Below, in pieces: positions 34,024 to 42,320 of a stretch of DNA of 64,000 nucleotides; the stretch's first letter is position 1, and every line of letters starts with the position of its first letter. Source of the DNA: Roseateles hydrophilus (GTDB lineage: Bacteria > Pseudomonadota > Gammaproteobacteria > Burkholderiales > Burkholderiaceae_C); NCBI RefSeq assembly GCF_026712245.1, contig NZ_JAPPUY010000003.1, positions 310,001 to 374,000 on the forward strand, written 5' to 3'. The notes below the pieces were generated by a model that was not told where the DNA came from, searched no databases, and saw only the letters and a program-made list of their open reading frames with translations. The position numbers and the translations under genes were made by a program.

Positions 34024-34300
34024 TGGTTTGCCGCGTGAGGCCCAGCCGGGAGTTCGCCCCGGCGGGCGACCTACTTTTTGGGCGACCAGAAAGTAGGCAA
34101 AAAGTCTCCCCTGTTCCGTCGCCCCTTCGCTGCGCTACGGGGTCCCCTGCGCTTCTCGGCGGCCGGGGCCGCGCCCAACTCGCTTCGTTCGCTGCGCTCA
34201 CTACGCTCAGACAAAGGGGCGCGAAGTCAGATGACGAAGCTCGCCGCGCTCGCGCCCCGGCCGCCTGCGATGCTCGGCTCCTCCAAAGGGGAGTGAAGGA
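34024..34300 (+). repeat. Interspersed hairpin repeat, second type
   Basis: Starts near the CTACTTTTTGG / CCAGAAAGTAG hairpin (34071-34096, one mismatch) and runs through GC-rich palindromic stretches such as TCGCTTCGTTCGCTGCGCTC and ACTACGCTCAGACA. No coding frame is convincing. I remember comparable sequence from many beta- and gammaproteobacterial intergenic regions. Together with the next element it fills the 700-base gap 33976-34676, which has no gene. Confidence 0.55.
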
Positions 34301-34326
34301 ACAGCCAACAGCCCAGAACCCCCGTC

Positions 34327-34593
34327 GCGTCGCCCGAGCGACGCTGACTTCAACACCCTGGTGAGCCCGGCGTGCAGCCGGCGTTAAGCGGCGTGAAGGC
34401 GCGATGGATGGTGCTCGTCACAGGGACAGCCGCGAGAGCGAAGCGGGTCGCGTTTGCCCGGAATGACGCTGAGCGTTTTCGCGCGTCGCTCATGGCGCCG
34501 TGAAGGTCGAGTGCGGTTCAGGGCCTCTTCTTTGGTGACTTTCTTCTGGCCCCGCAGAAGAAAGTTACCGCGCTGCCGGGCGCGCATCCCGGC
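34327..34593 (-). repeat. Interspersed repeat with long hairpin, copy B (inverted partner at 15204-15465)
   Basis: Reverse-complement counterpart of copy A, with the same ACTTTCTTCTG / CAGAAGAAAGT hairpin, the same CACCAAAGAAGAGGCCC block and the same far end (TTAACGCCGGCTGCACGCC). The central 60 bases differ. The two copies, facing opposite ways 19 kb apart, bracket system 2 livH on one side and the TonB receptor at 34.7 kb on the other. Confidence 0.8.
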
Positions 34594-34676
34594 AATGCAG
34601 CGGTCAAGCGCCACATCTACCGAAGCCAACCAACACTGCAGACACAGGCGAGCGTCGATCAGCGAGCTGAACCGCG

Positions 34677-36959
34677 TCAAAACCTCACCACCCAACTCGC
34701 ATTCACCGCCCTGAGCGTGTTCCGCCTCGTACTGCTGCCCGCCGAGAAACCGTCCAGGTCGTCCACCGTGTTGGCGGCCACGCTGTCGGGCGCCAGCAAG
34801 TTGGTCAGGCCCAGGCGCAGCTGCGAGAAGCGGTCGACCTTCCAGGCCGCAAACGCGTCCAGCGTGCGCACCGCGCTGCGGCGCGCCAGCTGCAGGTCGG
34901 TCTGGTTGGTGGTGTAGCCCGGTTGCAGCACCAGGCTGGCACCGAGGGTCCAGCCGCTGCGCGGAACGCGCCAGTCCAGCCCCAGGTTGGACAGCCAGGG
35001 CGGCTGCGCCTCCAGCCGGTTGTCCGGGCCGTCCACCTGCTCCACGGCGGAGCGGTACAGGCTCACAGCGGCGCGCAGGTTGACGCCGCTGTCCTTGTCG
35101 AACAACACGGGCAGCCACTCCTCGCCACGGCCCTTGATCTCCAGCTCCAGCCCGCGCGTGGTGGCCTGGCCGATGTTCATCGGGCGCGACACCCAGCGCG
35201 GCACCTGGGTGATGTCCGGCGCCATGCCGCTCTCCAGCCGCACGCCGCGGCGGATCAGGTCGTCGATGCGGCGGTAGAACACGCCCACGCTGAACACGCC
35301 GCCGCTGGCCGGGTAGTGCTCGAAGCGCAGGTCCAGGCCGGTGGACAGCTCGGGCTGCAGCTGCGGGTTGCCGGCCGAGTCGGCGGCGATGGGCGTGTTG
35401 GTCTCGGTGCGCTCGTAGCTGCCGTTCAGCACATAGCGGCCCACCAGGGCCGACAGGTCCGGCATCTTGAAGCTGCGCGTGAGGCTGGCGCGGATCTGGT
35501 CGCGGCCCTTGGGGTCGAAGCGGTAGTTGATGTGCAGCGTCGGCGCCGTGACGCGGGCGCGGTTGTCGATGGTGTTGCGGCCGTCGTCGCTGCGGGTGCG
35601 AACCTCTTCCAGCCGCAGCCCCGGCTGCACACCCCATTGCGGGCTGATCGTCCAGTCGTCCTGGATGAACACGGCGGCACGACCGATGCGCGCCGTGAAG
35701 GGCAGGCCGGTGGCGCTGTCCAGGCGCTCCACGCCGAAGTCCCACACGCGGCGCAGCTCGTCGCGCTCGCGGGTCTCAACGTCCCAGCCGGTGACCACCG
35801 TGTGGTCGTCGGCCACGGGCTGCGTCCAGCGGCCGCCCAGGGCGCCGCGCTGCTCGCCGAAGTCGGTGCGGGTCTCGCGTGTCACCAGCAATCGGCCGTC
35901 GGCGCGGTAGCTGTCGTAGTGGCTGCCGCTGTCGCGCGTGGTGTCCTGCCAGGAGCCCTTGAGCTCCAGCTTGCCGCCGTCCTGTTGCTTGTGCACCCAG
36001 TTGGCCGCGGCGCGGCGCACATCGCTGTCGGTCTCGGACTGCGAGCCATCTCGGGCCGTGGCCCAGGGGGTGCCCAGCAGCGTCGTGATGTCGCGCTCGC
36101 TGGCGTTGCGCGACTGGCCGTGCTGCCAGAAGGCGCTGAGGTTGAACGTGTCCCAGTCGCCGGCCTTCCACTGCAGCCGTGGCGCGACCTGCACCGTGGT
36201 GCTGCGGCCCTCGTCGCGGCCCTGGATGGCCTGCGACCGCACCTCGCCGGCCGGTGTGCGCGAGAGGCGCACCTGCTCGTAGTCCGTTGCCTGCGCTCCC
36301 CGGGAAATGCTCAGCGGCACGACGAAGGACAGCGCGCCCAGGCGGTCGCCCCACTGGAAGGCGGTGCTGCCGCCGGGCTGCAGCGCGCGGTGGTTGAGGT
36401 TGCTGCGCCACTCGCGCTGCAGCGTGCGCGGCGGCTCGCGCAGCACGACGTTGATGGTGCCGGCCACGCCGGGGTACTCGGCCGTGGCGCCGCTGACGAC
36501 CTCGATGCGCTCCACGTCGGCCGGCGCCAGCGAGTCCAGCGAGAAGCCCGGCGGCGCCGGCTCGCCGTTGATGAGGATCTGCGTGTAGCCGCCGCCCAGG
36601 CCGCGCAGCCGCGGCGCGCCGCCGTCCATGGACACGCCGGGCAGGCGCTTGAGCACATCGGTCACGTCGATGTCGCCCTGGCGGTCCAGCTCCTCACGGC
36701 CGTAGATGGACATCGCGACCGACTGCCGCCGCCGCAGGCCGTCGTCGGTCTCGGCGGCTGCGGTGACCTGCACGCGGTCCAGCGTGTTGCCGGCCGGCGG
36801 CTCGACGGCCGCCTTGGCCGGTGCGGCTGCCGATGCGGCCGAGGCTGCCGCTGCTGGGGCCGAAGCCGCCGAGGTGGTCGGCAGCGGCGGGGTTTGGGCT
36901 TGCAGGGCCAGCGGGCCCAGCAGCAGCGCGAGGGTGAGGAACTGGCGGATTGCGGTCAT
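34677..36959 (-). CDS. TonB-dependent receptor with alanine-rich N-terminal extension
   Basis: 760 residues from ATG 36959, chosen because the signal peptide MTAIRQFLTLALLLGPLALQAQ starts there; an ATG nine codons upstream is also possible. A flexible Ala/Pro/Ser-rich segment (about residues 24-60) links to a TonB-box-like RVQVTAAAETDDGLRRRQSV, then a plug with DVLKRLPGVSMDGG, LRGLGGGYTQILINGEP and VVSGATAEYPGVAGTINVVLRE. The barrel ends ASWVVRF. The plug motifs place it with the receptors whose ligands are mostly unassigned (FecA/CirA-like). It has no Fur box that I can see and stands alone on its strand. Confidence 0.9.
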   Translation of the reverse strand: MTAIRQFLTLALLLGPLALQAQTPPLPTTSAASAPAAAASAASAAAPAKAAVEPPAGNTLDRVQVTAAAETDDGLRRRQSVAMSIYGREELDRQGDIDVTDVLKRLPGVSMDGGAPRLRGLGGGYTQILINGEPAPPGFSLDSLAPADVERIEVVSGATAEYPGVAGTINVVLREPPRTLQREWRSNLNHRALQPGGSTAFQWGDRLGALSFVVPLSISRGAQATDYEQVRLSRTPAGEVRSQAIQGRDEGRSTTVQVAPRLQWKAGDWDTFNLSAFWQHGQSRNASERDITTLLGTPWATARDGSQSETDSDVRRAAANWVHKQQDGGKLELKGSWQDTTRDSGSHYDSYRADGRLLVTRETRTDFGEQRGALGGRWTQPVADDHTVVTGWDVETRERDELRRVWDFGVERLDSATGLPFTARIGRAAVFIQDDWTISPQWGVQPGLRLEEVRTRSDDGRNTIDNRARVTAPTLHINYRFDPKGRDQIRASLTRSFKMPDLSALVGRYVLNGSYERTETNTPIAADSAGNPQLQPELSTGLDLRFEHYPASGGVFSVGVFYRRIDDLIRRGVRLESGMAPDITQVPRWVSRPMNIGQATTRGLELEIKGRGEEWLPVLFDKDSGVNLRAAVSLYRSAVEQVDGPDNRLEAQPPWLSNLGLDWRVPRSGWTLGASLVLQPGYTTNQTDLQLARRSAVRTLDAFAAWKVDRFSQLRLGLTNLLAPDSVAANTVDDLDGFSAGSSTRRNTLRAVNASWVVRF

Positions 36960-37193
36960 GCCGACTCGGCGCGTTTCGCAGGTCATGCGCGGGCGGCCGA
37001 TGCGCCAGGGCTTGGGAGGAGGCCGAACTGTAAGAGCCCGGCCGGGCCCGCCGATGCCCGCTTTGCGCGCTCAGGGTCATCGCCCCAGGGGACGCATAGG
37101 TTGCCGTTATGGGCATGCCTCAAGTTGGCATCGGCAAGGCGACCGGTTCTGACGCGGTGCTAGATTGATTGCCCCTCGATCACGCCATCCGCC

Positions 37194-37685
37194 ATGCCGT
37201 CATCCCTCTCTCACGTGGCGCCGCGCGCGCCGGTGGTCTTGCCATCAGCGGTATGGCGGTGTGCGGTGGCGGCCGGCGGCTTGATCGCCGCACACGCGCT
37301 GGCCCAGCCGGCGCCGCCTGCGGCCGGCGGGCCCCAGCCGTTTCCGGCCGGCTGCATGGCCGAGGCGCAGGCCATCGTCCAGGGCGCGTTCAAGGAAGGG
37401 CAGGCCTCGGCCGCGCTGCAGCGTGTGCCAGTGGGGATGGCCACGGAGTTGGCACGGATAGGCATCCACCGCGGGACCTTGGTCTTGCAGTCGCTGATCT
37501 CGCCGCCGTCCACCTTCGAGCTCTACCAGCTGCCCGGCGCAGGCGGCTTGCGTGACGTGAACGGCTGCCCGCTGCACGAGACCTATCTGGGTTACCGCCA
37601 GGGCGGCTTCGCGCCGCAGCCGCTCAGGTTCTACGGCCCGTTGCGGGCGCCTGAGCCCCTCAGTGCGGCTGCCAGCTCAGGCTGA
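37194..37685 (+). CDS. Small secreted protein, unknown function
   Basis: 163 residues with a probable signal peptide (to about residue 38, ending ALAQP), then a short proline-rich stretch and a region with two cysteines (PAGCMAEAQ and NGCPLHET). No family recognised. It is divergent from the receptor at 36959 and its 3' end overlaps the opposite-strand receptor gene by 26 bases, tail to tail. ATG 37194 lacks a clear Shine-Dalgarno sequence, so a real gene is likely but not certain. Confidence 0.6.
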   Translation: MPSSLSHVAPRAPVVLPSAVWRCAVAAGGLIAAHALAQPAPPAAGGPQPFPAGCMAEAQAIVQGAFKEGQASAALQRVPVGMATELARIGIHRGTLVLQSLISPPSTFELYQLPGAGGLRDVNGCPLHETYLGYRQGGFAPQPLRFYGPLRAPEPLSAAASSG

Positions 37686-39681
37686 AGCTGGCGCCGCGCG
37701 GCGCGGCCGGCTCGAAGAAGCGCCGGTTGGCCTCGTTGACGATGACGCTGGCTGCCGTGGCGCGGTTCAGCAGGTTGTCGGCGCGCAGCCGCCAGCGCCA
37801 CTCGGGCGCCAGCGGGCCGCCCAGCGTGAGGCCCCACAGCCCGCCCCCGGCCGCTGCCGCAGTGCCCGCGTCGTCGGCCGGCAGGCGGGCGCGGCCCTGC
37901 AGTGACAGCGCGGCGTCCCAGCCGGCGCGGGCCCAGCGCAGCTCGGCCTGGCCGTGGCGGGCCGGCACGCCCGGCAGCGGCCGCCCGGTGGCCAGCACGC
38001 GGGTGTGGAGCTGCGTGGCGGCGAGGTCCAGCGCCCAATCGCGCGCCAGCATCAGCGTGGCGGCGGCCTCCAGGCCGCTGCGGCGCGTCTGTGCGGCGTT
38101 GGTGAACACGGTGCGGCCGCCGCTGCTCTGCAGCACGCTGATCTCGTCGCGCGTGCGGGCCTGGAAGGCGCTCAGCGCGACGCGGCGGGCGCCCGCGCGC
38201 CACTCCCAGCCCAGCTCGGCCTGCTGGCTGCGCTGCGCGCGCAGCTCGGTGTTGAAGCCGCTGCCGCTGCTGCGGTAGGCCAGCTCGGTCAGCGTGGGTG
38301 ACTCGGCAGCACGGCCCAGCGCCAGGCGCAAGACCTGGCCCTCGCTGGGCCGCCAGGCCAGGCCGGCCACCGGCTGCACGCCGCGAAAGCGCCGCGCGCC
38401 GCTGTCGTCGCCATTGGCCAGGAAGCGGTCCTCGCTGTCCATGCGCAGCGCGCTGGCACGCAGGCCGGCCAGCAGCTCCCAGTCGGGTGTGGGCGTCCAG
38501 CGCCACTGCGCATAGGGCTCGCTGGACAGCGCGCGGTTGGTCTCGTCGCGCTTGAGTGCCCCGGTGACGCCGGCGTTGCTGAGGTAGCCGCGCCTTGCGT
38601 CGCGCTGGGCCTCCACGGCCCAGCCCAGCGTGAGCTCGTGGTCGGCCAGCAGCGCCCAGTTCAGCCGCGCGTCCAGGCCACCAAAGCCGCGCCGCAGCGC
38701 GATGACGCCGCCGGGGTGCGTGGGCGCGTTCTGCACGTTCAGCGGGATGGATTGCCACTGGTCCACCGCGCGGTGTCCCCACCAGCCAGCCACCTGCAGG
38801 CGCAGGCGTTCGTCCACCTCGCGCTGCCAGCGCAGGCCCAGCTGCTGCTGCTCGGCGGTCTTGCGGGTGTTGAAGGCCGTGGCCTGCGACGCGGTCTGGC
38901 GCGGGTCGGCCGCGAACTGCTCGGCCGTCAGGCCCAGCGGGTCGTCGGCGGGCTGGCTTTGCAGCTGCAGCACGGCCAGGAACTGCTGGCCCGGCGCGCG
39001 CAACTGCCAGCGCGCCTGGGCCAGGCGGCGCTCGCTGGCGCTGTGGGCGCGCCAGCCGTCGCGCTGCGTGAGCTGGGCGGTCAGGCTCAGGGCTTGGTCA
39101 GCGCCGGGCAGGCGGTCCAGGCTCACGCTGGCCTGGCGCAAGCCGAAGCTGCCCAGAGCCAGCGCGGCTAGCGTGCGCTCGGCCGCGGGCCAGCGGCTTT
39201 GCAGCGCGATGACGCCGCCGCTGGCGCTGCCGTACAGCGCCGAGAACGGGCCGCGCAGCACCTCCAGCGCGGCCGCGTCGGCGATCAGCCAGTGGCCCAG
39301 CTGGCCTTGGCCGTCGGGCGTGCTGGCGGGAATGCCGTCGGCGACGAGCCGCAGGCCGCGCACGCCGAAGCTGGCCCGCGCGCCATAGCCGCGGCTGGAC
39401 AGCTGCAGGTCCTGCGCGTCATTGCCGCGGTTGGCGGCATAGACGCCGGGCACGCGCGCCAGCGTGCGCGCGAGCGCCTGGGCCGGGTCCTGCGCGTCGG
39501 CGTCACGGGCCAGCGTGGCGGCGTCCACACGCTCCAGCGCCAGCACGGGCGCCGCCGCGCGGCCGTGCAGCACGACGGTGTCGAGCTGCGGTGGGCTGGC
39601 GCTGGCCAGCGCCAGCGTCATCACGGCAGACAAGGTCACGGCGCGCTTTCTCTTGCGGGCCGAGCGCCGGGCCGCTCCCAA
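37660..39681 (-). CDS. TonB-dependent receptor, BtuB/copper-receptor-like
   Basis: Up to 673 residues. The plug has ALARTLARVPGVYAANRGND, LSSRGYGARASFGVRGLRL and EVLRGPFSALYGSASGGVI, and the barrel ends in SFSLSWQPH. The start is uncertain: TTG 39681 gives a basic n-region (RSARKRKRAV) but lies inside a dispersed repeat; GTG 39639 and ATG 39621 would shorten the signal peptide. The ligand is not given by sequence; no cobalamin riboswitch or Fur box was found upstream. It follows the sugar dehydrogenase gene on the same strand after the repeat. Confidence 0.87.
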   Translation of the reverse strand: MGAARRSARKRKRAVTLSAVMTLALASASPPQLDTVVLHGRAAAPVLALERVDAATLARDADAQDPAQALARTLARVPGVYAANRGNDAQDLQLSSRGYGARASFGVRGLRLVADGIPASTPDGQGQLGHWLIADAAALEVLRGPFSALYGSASGGVIALQSRWPAAERTLAALALGSFGLRQASVSLDRLPGADQALSLTAQLTQRDGWRAHSASERRLAQARWQLRAPGQQFLAVLQLQSQPADDPLGLTAEQFAADPRQTASQATAFNTRKTAEQQQLGLRWQREVDERLRLQVAGWWGHRAVDQWQSIPLNVQNAPTHPGGVIALRRGFGGLDARLNWALLADHELTLGWAVEAQRDARRGYLSNAGVTGALKRDETNRALSSEPYAQWRWTPTPDWELLAGLRASALRMDSEDRFLANGDDSGARRFRGVQPVAGLAWRPSEGQVLRLALGRAAESPTLTELAYRSSGSGFNTELRAQRSQQAELGWEWRAGARRVALSAFQARTRDEISVLQSSGGRTVFTNAAQTRRSGLEAAATLMLARDWALDLAATQLHTRVLATGRPLPGVPARHGQAELRWARAGWDAALSLQGRARLPADDAGTAAAAGGGLWGLTLGGPLAPEWRWRLRADNLLNRATAASVIVNEANRRFFEPAAPRGASFSLSWQPH

Positions 39682-39792
39682 GCCGGCCCGCGCTGGCGAT
39701 GTGCGCTCGGCTCGAGGCCGAGCGAATCGCCGCCCCCTCGGGGGGCCGACCAGGCACGCCCGCGTTCAGCGGGGCGGGACTGGGCGAGGGGC
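39665..39792 (-). repeat. Dispersed intergenic repeat, copy 2
   Basis: Same orientation as copy 1 at 9266-9472. It shares the 18 identical bases (39665-39682), a CCCCCTCGGGGG core (39733-39744) and TGGGCGAGGGGC (39781-39792) just after the stop of the sugar dehydrogenase gene. The 5' end of the receptor frame may start inside it. Confidence 0.7.
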
Positions 39793-39793
39793 A

Positions 39794-40900
39794 TCAAGGC
39801 TTGACCCGGACGACCTTGCCGGCGCCTTCCAGCACGAGGTAAAGCAGGCCATCGGGGCCTTCGCGCACGTCGCGCATGCGGCCGGTGTCCGGGAACAGGC
39901 GCTCCTGCTCGACGACGCGGTGGTCAGGCCCCAGCTTCACGCGCTCCAGATGGCCGAACTTCAGCGAGCCGATGAAGAAGCTGCCCTGCCACGATGCGCC
40001 ATAGGCCGCGCTCTTGAGCTTGGCCAGGCCCGCCGGCGCGATGGACGGCACCCACTTCACGTTGGGCTGCTCCATGCCGGCCTTGGCGGCAAGGCCGTCG
40101 CCGATCTTGCCGCCGCCGTAGTTCTCGCCGTAGGTGATGACGGGCCAGCCGTAGTTCAGCTTTGGCTTGATGAGGTTGAGCTCGTCGCCGCCCTGCGGGC
40201 CGTGCTCGTGTTCCCACAGCAGACCCTTGTCGTCCAGCACCAGGCCCTGCGAATTGCGGTGGCCCAGGCTCCAGATCTCGGGCAGCGCGCCGGCAGTGCC
40301 GACGAAGGGGTTGTCGGCCGGCACGCTGCCGTCCTTGCCGATGCGCACGATCTTGCCGAAGTGGTTGTCCAGCGTCTGCGCCTGCTGCATGCCCTTGTAG
40401 CGCTCGCCCAGGCTCAGGAAGAGCTTGCCGTCCGGCGCCTCGGCGATGCGGCAGCCGAAGTGCAGCCGGCTTTCCATCTTGGGCTTCTGGCTGAAGATGA
40501 CCTTCACGTCCGTCAGCCGGCGGTTGTCCGCGCTGAGCTTGGCGCTGGCCAGCGCGGTGCCATTGGTCTTTTCGGCGCCGGGCTCGGCGTAGCAGAAATA
40601 GATGGTGCGGTTGCGGGCGAAATCGCTGTCGGTGACGACGTCCAGCAGGCCGCCCTGGCCGACCGCGTCGACCGCCGGCACGCCCTGGATGGGCGCGCTG
40701 GGCTTGGCGCCGGCCTTGGCCGTGCGCAGGGTGCCGTCGCGCTCGGTGATCAGCAGCTGACCATCGGGCAGGAAGGCGACCGCCCAGGGCGTCTTGAGGC
40801 CGTCGACGACGGTTTCCAGCGACGGTGCGGCGTGGGCGAGGCCCAGGCTCAGCAGCAGGGGCAGGGCAGACAGGACGGGACGAAGGCGCATGCGCATCAT
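39794..40900 (-). CDS. Exported PQQ-dependent aldose (sugar) dehydrogenase
   Basis: 368 residues with a signal peptide (ends LAHA). The six-bladed propeller family is shown by ETVVDGLKTPWAVAFLPDGQLLITERDG, QGGLLDVVTDSDFARNRTIYFCYAEP, SLGERYKGMQQAQ, LGHRNSQGL and EHEHGPQGGDELN, which include the residues that bind PQQ and calcium. It oxidises aldose sugars in the periplasm when PQQ is supplied. The start is uncertain: ATG 40900, 40897 or 40891, or an ATG at 40939. No PQQ synthesis genes are in the window. Confidence 0.9.
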   Translation of the reverse strand: MMRMRLRPVLSALPLLLSLGLAHAAPSLETVVDGLKTPWAVAFLPDGQLLITERDGTLRTAKAGAKPSAPIQGVPAVDAVGQGGLLDVVTDSDFARNRTIYFCYAEPGAEKTNGTALASAKLSADNRRLTDVKVIFSQKPKMESRLHFGCRIAEAPDGKLFLSLGERYKGMQQAQTLDNHFGKIVRIGKDGSVPADNPFVGTAGALPEIWSLGHRNSQGLVLDDKGLLWEHEHGPQGGDELNLIKPKLNYGWPVITYGENYGGGKIGDGLAAKAGMEQPNVKWVPSIAPAGLAKLKSAAYGASWQGSFFIGSLKFGHLERVKLGPDHRVVEQERLFPDTGRMRDVREGPDGLLYLVLEGAGKVVRVKP

Positions 40901-40975
40901 GGCGATTGGCAGGGGGCTGCGGGATGGGAGCGTCATCATCGCAGCCCTGCGAAACCCGCGGGGCCCGGCGGACTT

Positions 40976-41710
40976 TCAGTCGTCCCACAGGCGGGCCAGC
41001 AGGCCCAGGCTCACGCTCAGCAGGTCCACACCGAGCACGCCTGCGGCGGGCAGGGCCAGCGCTGCGCCCGGCTGCGCGCGCTGCTGGCGCGAGCGTTCCT
41101 TCTCCAGCGCCACGATGGCATCGGCCACGTCACCTGCGCTGCCCCAGGCGGGTTGTGCCGGCGCCTGTGCGTAGGTCTGCAGTGCCCGCTCGACGGCCTG
41201 CGGGTCCAGCAGCGACAGCGCCGTGCGGCAGTGCGAGCAGGCGTCTTCCTTGCGCAGGTCCACCGGCGCGCCGCAGGCGCTGCAGTGGATGGCGCCCACT
41301 TTGGCGGCGATGTCGGCGATCTCGGGCCGGGTCAGCTGGCGCACGAAGCCCTTCTCGATCATGAAGGACGAGAAGCTGCTGAAGCGGCCATGCCGGCTGG
41401 CGCAGCGGTGCGTGATGTAGCGGCCGCTCTTGACGACGTCGAAGCCCTGCACCAGCGGGTCATGGCAGGTGGGGCAGGCCAGCCGCGGGGCCAGCGGCGT
41501 GCGCGGCGCGTCGCGATGCTGGTGCATGGCCTTGAACACCGTGGCCACGGCCGCCGGCGACAGCTTGAGGTTCTCCATCTGGTCGAACCACAGGCCGTGG
41601 CAGCCGAAGCAGAAGTCGATCTCCACCTCGCCGCCGTACTGGGCGGGCAGCGTGTGCACCTGCAGTGCGTTGCTGCAGGAGGGGCAGGGGCGGGTGGGGG
41701 CGGTGGGCAT
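40976..41710 (-). CDS. Zinc-ribbon (TFIIB-type) protein
   Basis: 244 residues with five CXXC pairs: CPSC and CFGC near the start, CPTC in the middle, CSAC and CSHC towards residue 160. The first pair in the form 'CPSC....DFCFGCHGLWFD' is the zf-TFIIB block of small bacterial zinc-ribbon proteins of unknown function. The C-terminal 50 residues contain a hydrophobic stretch (LLSVSLGLLARLW) that may touch the membrane. ATG 41710 is used; a GTG lies one codon upstream. It follows a run of secreted-protein genes but is itself predicted cytoplasmic. Confidence 0.75.
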   Translation of the reverse strand: MPTAPTRPCPSCSNALQVHTLPAQYGGEVEIDFCFGCHGLWFDQMENLKLSPAAVATVFKAMHQHRDAPRTPLAPRLACPTCHDPLVQGFDVVKSGRYITHRCASRHGRFSSFSSFMIEKGFVRQLTRPEIADIAAKVGAIHCSACGAPVDLRKEDACSHCRTALSLLDPQAVERALQTYAQAPAQPAWGSAGDVADAIVALEKERSRQQRAQPGAALALPAAGVLGVDLLSVSLGLLARLWDD

Positions 41711-41754
41711 CACCGCATCCTAGAGGGCGCGCCCCGCGCCCATTGTTTGCCGGC

Positions 41755-42279
41755 TCAGCCGCGCAGCGCCCGGCGGCGCCAGGCCAGGCCCGCGAGACCG
41801 GCCAGCAGCAGGGCAGCGGAGGTGGGTTCGGGGACGGGGGTGAGCGAGTGAGCGATAACGGGTGTCGTGAGTCTTTGGCCAGCCACGGAGCGAACGCCCA
41901 TTGCTTGAAAGTCCGTGACCGAGGCCAGGCCCGTGGGGTCGTACAAGCCCATCGAGAACGTGCCGTCAGTGAGGCCCGTCCAGCCAGCTGAAAAGCCTGG
42001 ATACGAGAAGGCCGTGTAGAAGTCCAATGGCAGCGTGACGTCATACGAAGACCCGCTGCCATCAAGGCCGTCAAACCAGACGAAGTGAATCGTTGTTGGC
42101 GTTCCGCTGGTTTCGTAAGACAGCCTGAAAGCCACAGAACCATACGGCGGCGTGGGCGAAAACTCCGTGAAGTCGAAATTCAGGATCAGCGGCCGGGACG
42201 GGTCGCTGGGGAGTTGCACGGCCTGGGCCGGCAGCCCCAGCACGAGTGCCAGGGCGGCGATGGCGGTCTTGAGTGACAT
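41755..42279 (-). CDS. PEP-CTERM sorting-signal protein, small
   Basis: 174 residues with an N-terminal signal peptide (MSLKTAIAALALVLGLPAQA) and a C-terminal PEP-CTERM tail: PVPEP, a hydrophobic helix (TSAALLLAGLAGLAW) and RRRALRG. Such tails are recognised by an exosortase (EpsH-type) and the protein is then released or attached at the cell surface. The body is beta-rich (LNFDFTEFSPTPPYGSVAFRLSY). It follows the 839-residue lipoprotein gene after 41 bases, in the same direction. Confidence 0.85.
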   Translation of the reverse strand: MSLKTAIAALALVLGLPAQAVQLPSDPSRPLILNFDFTEFSPTPPYGSVAFRLSYETSGTPTTIHFVWFDGLDGSGSSYDVTLPLDFYTAFSYPGFSAGWTGLTDGTFSMGLYDPTGLASVTDFQAMGVRSVAGQRLTTPVIAHSLTPVPEPTSAALLLAGLAGLAWRRRALRG

Positions 42280-42320
42280 GGTGTTCCCGAGGGGTGGTTG
42301 AAGGTGGAGGCCGCGAGGCG

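Noticed and set aside
39621-39800. A cobalamin riboswitch upstream of the BtuB-like receptor
   Set aside because: No B12-box-like sequence and no long leader; the space is filled by the dispersed repeat.
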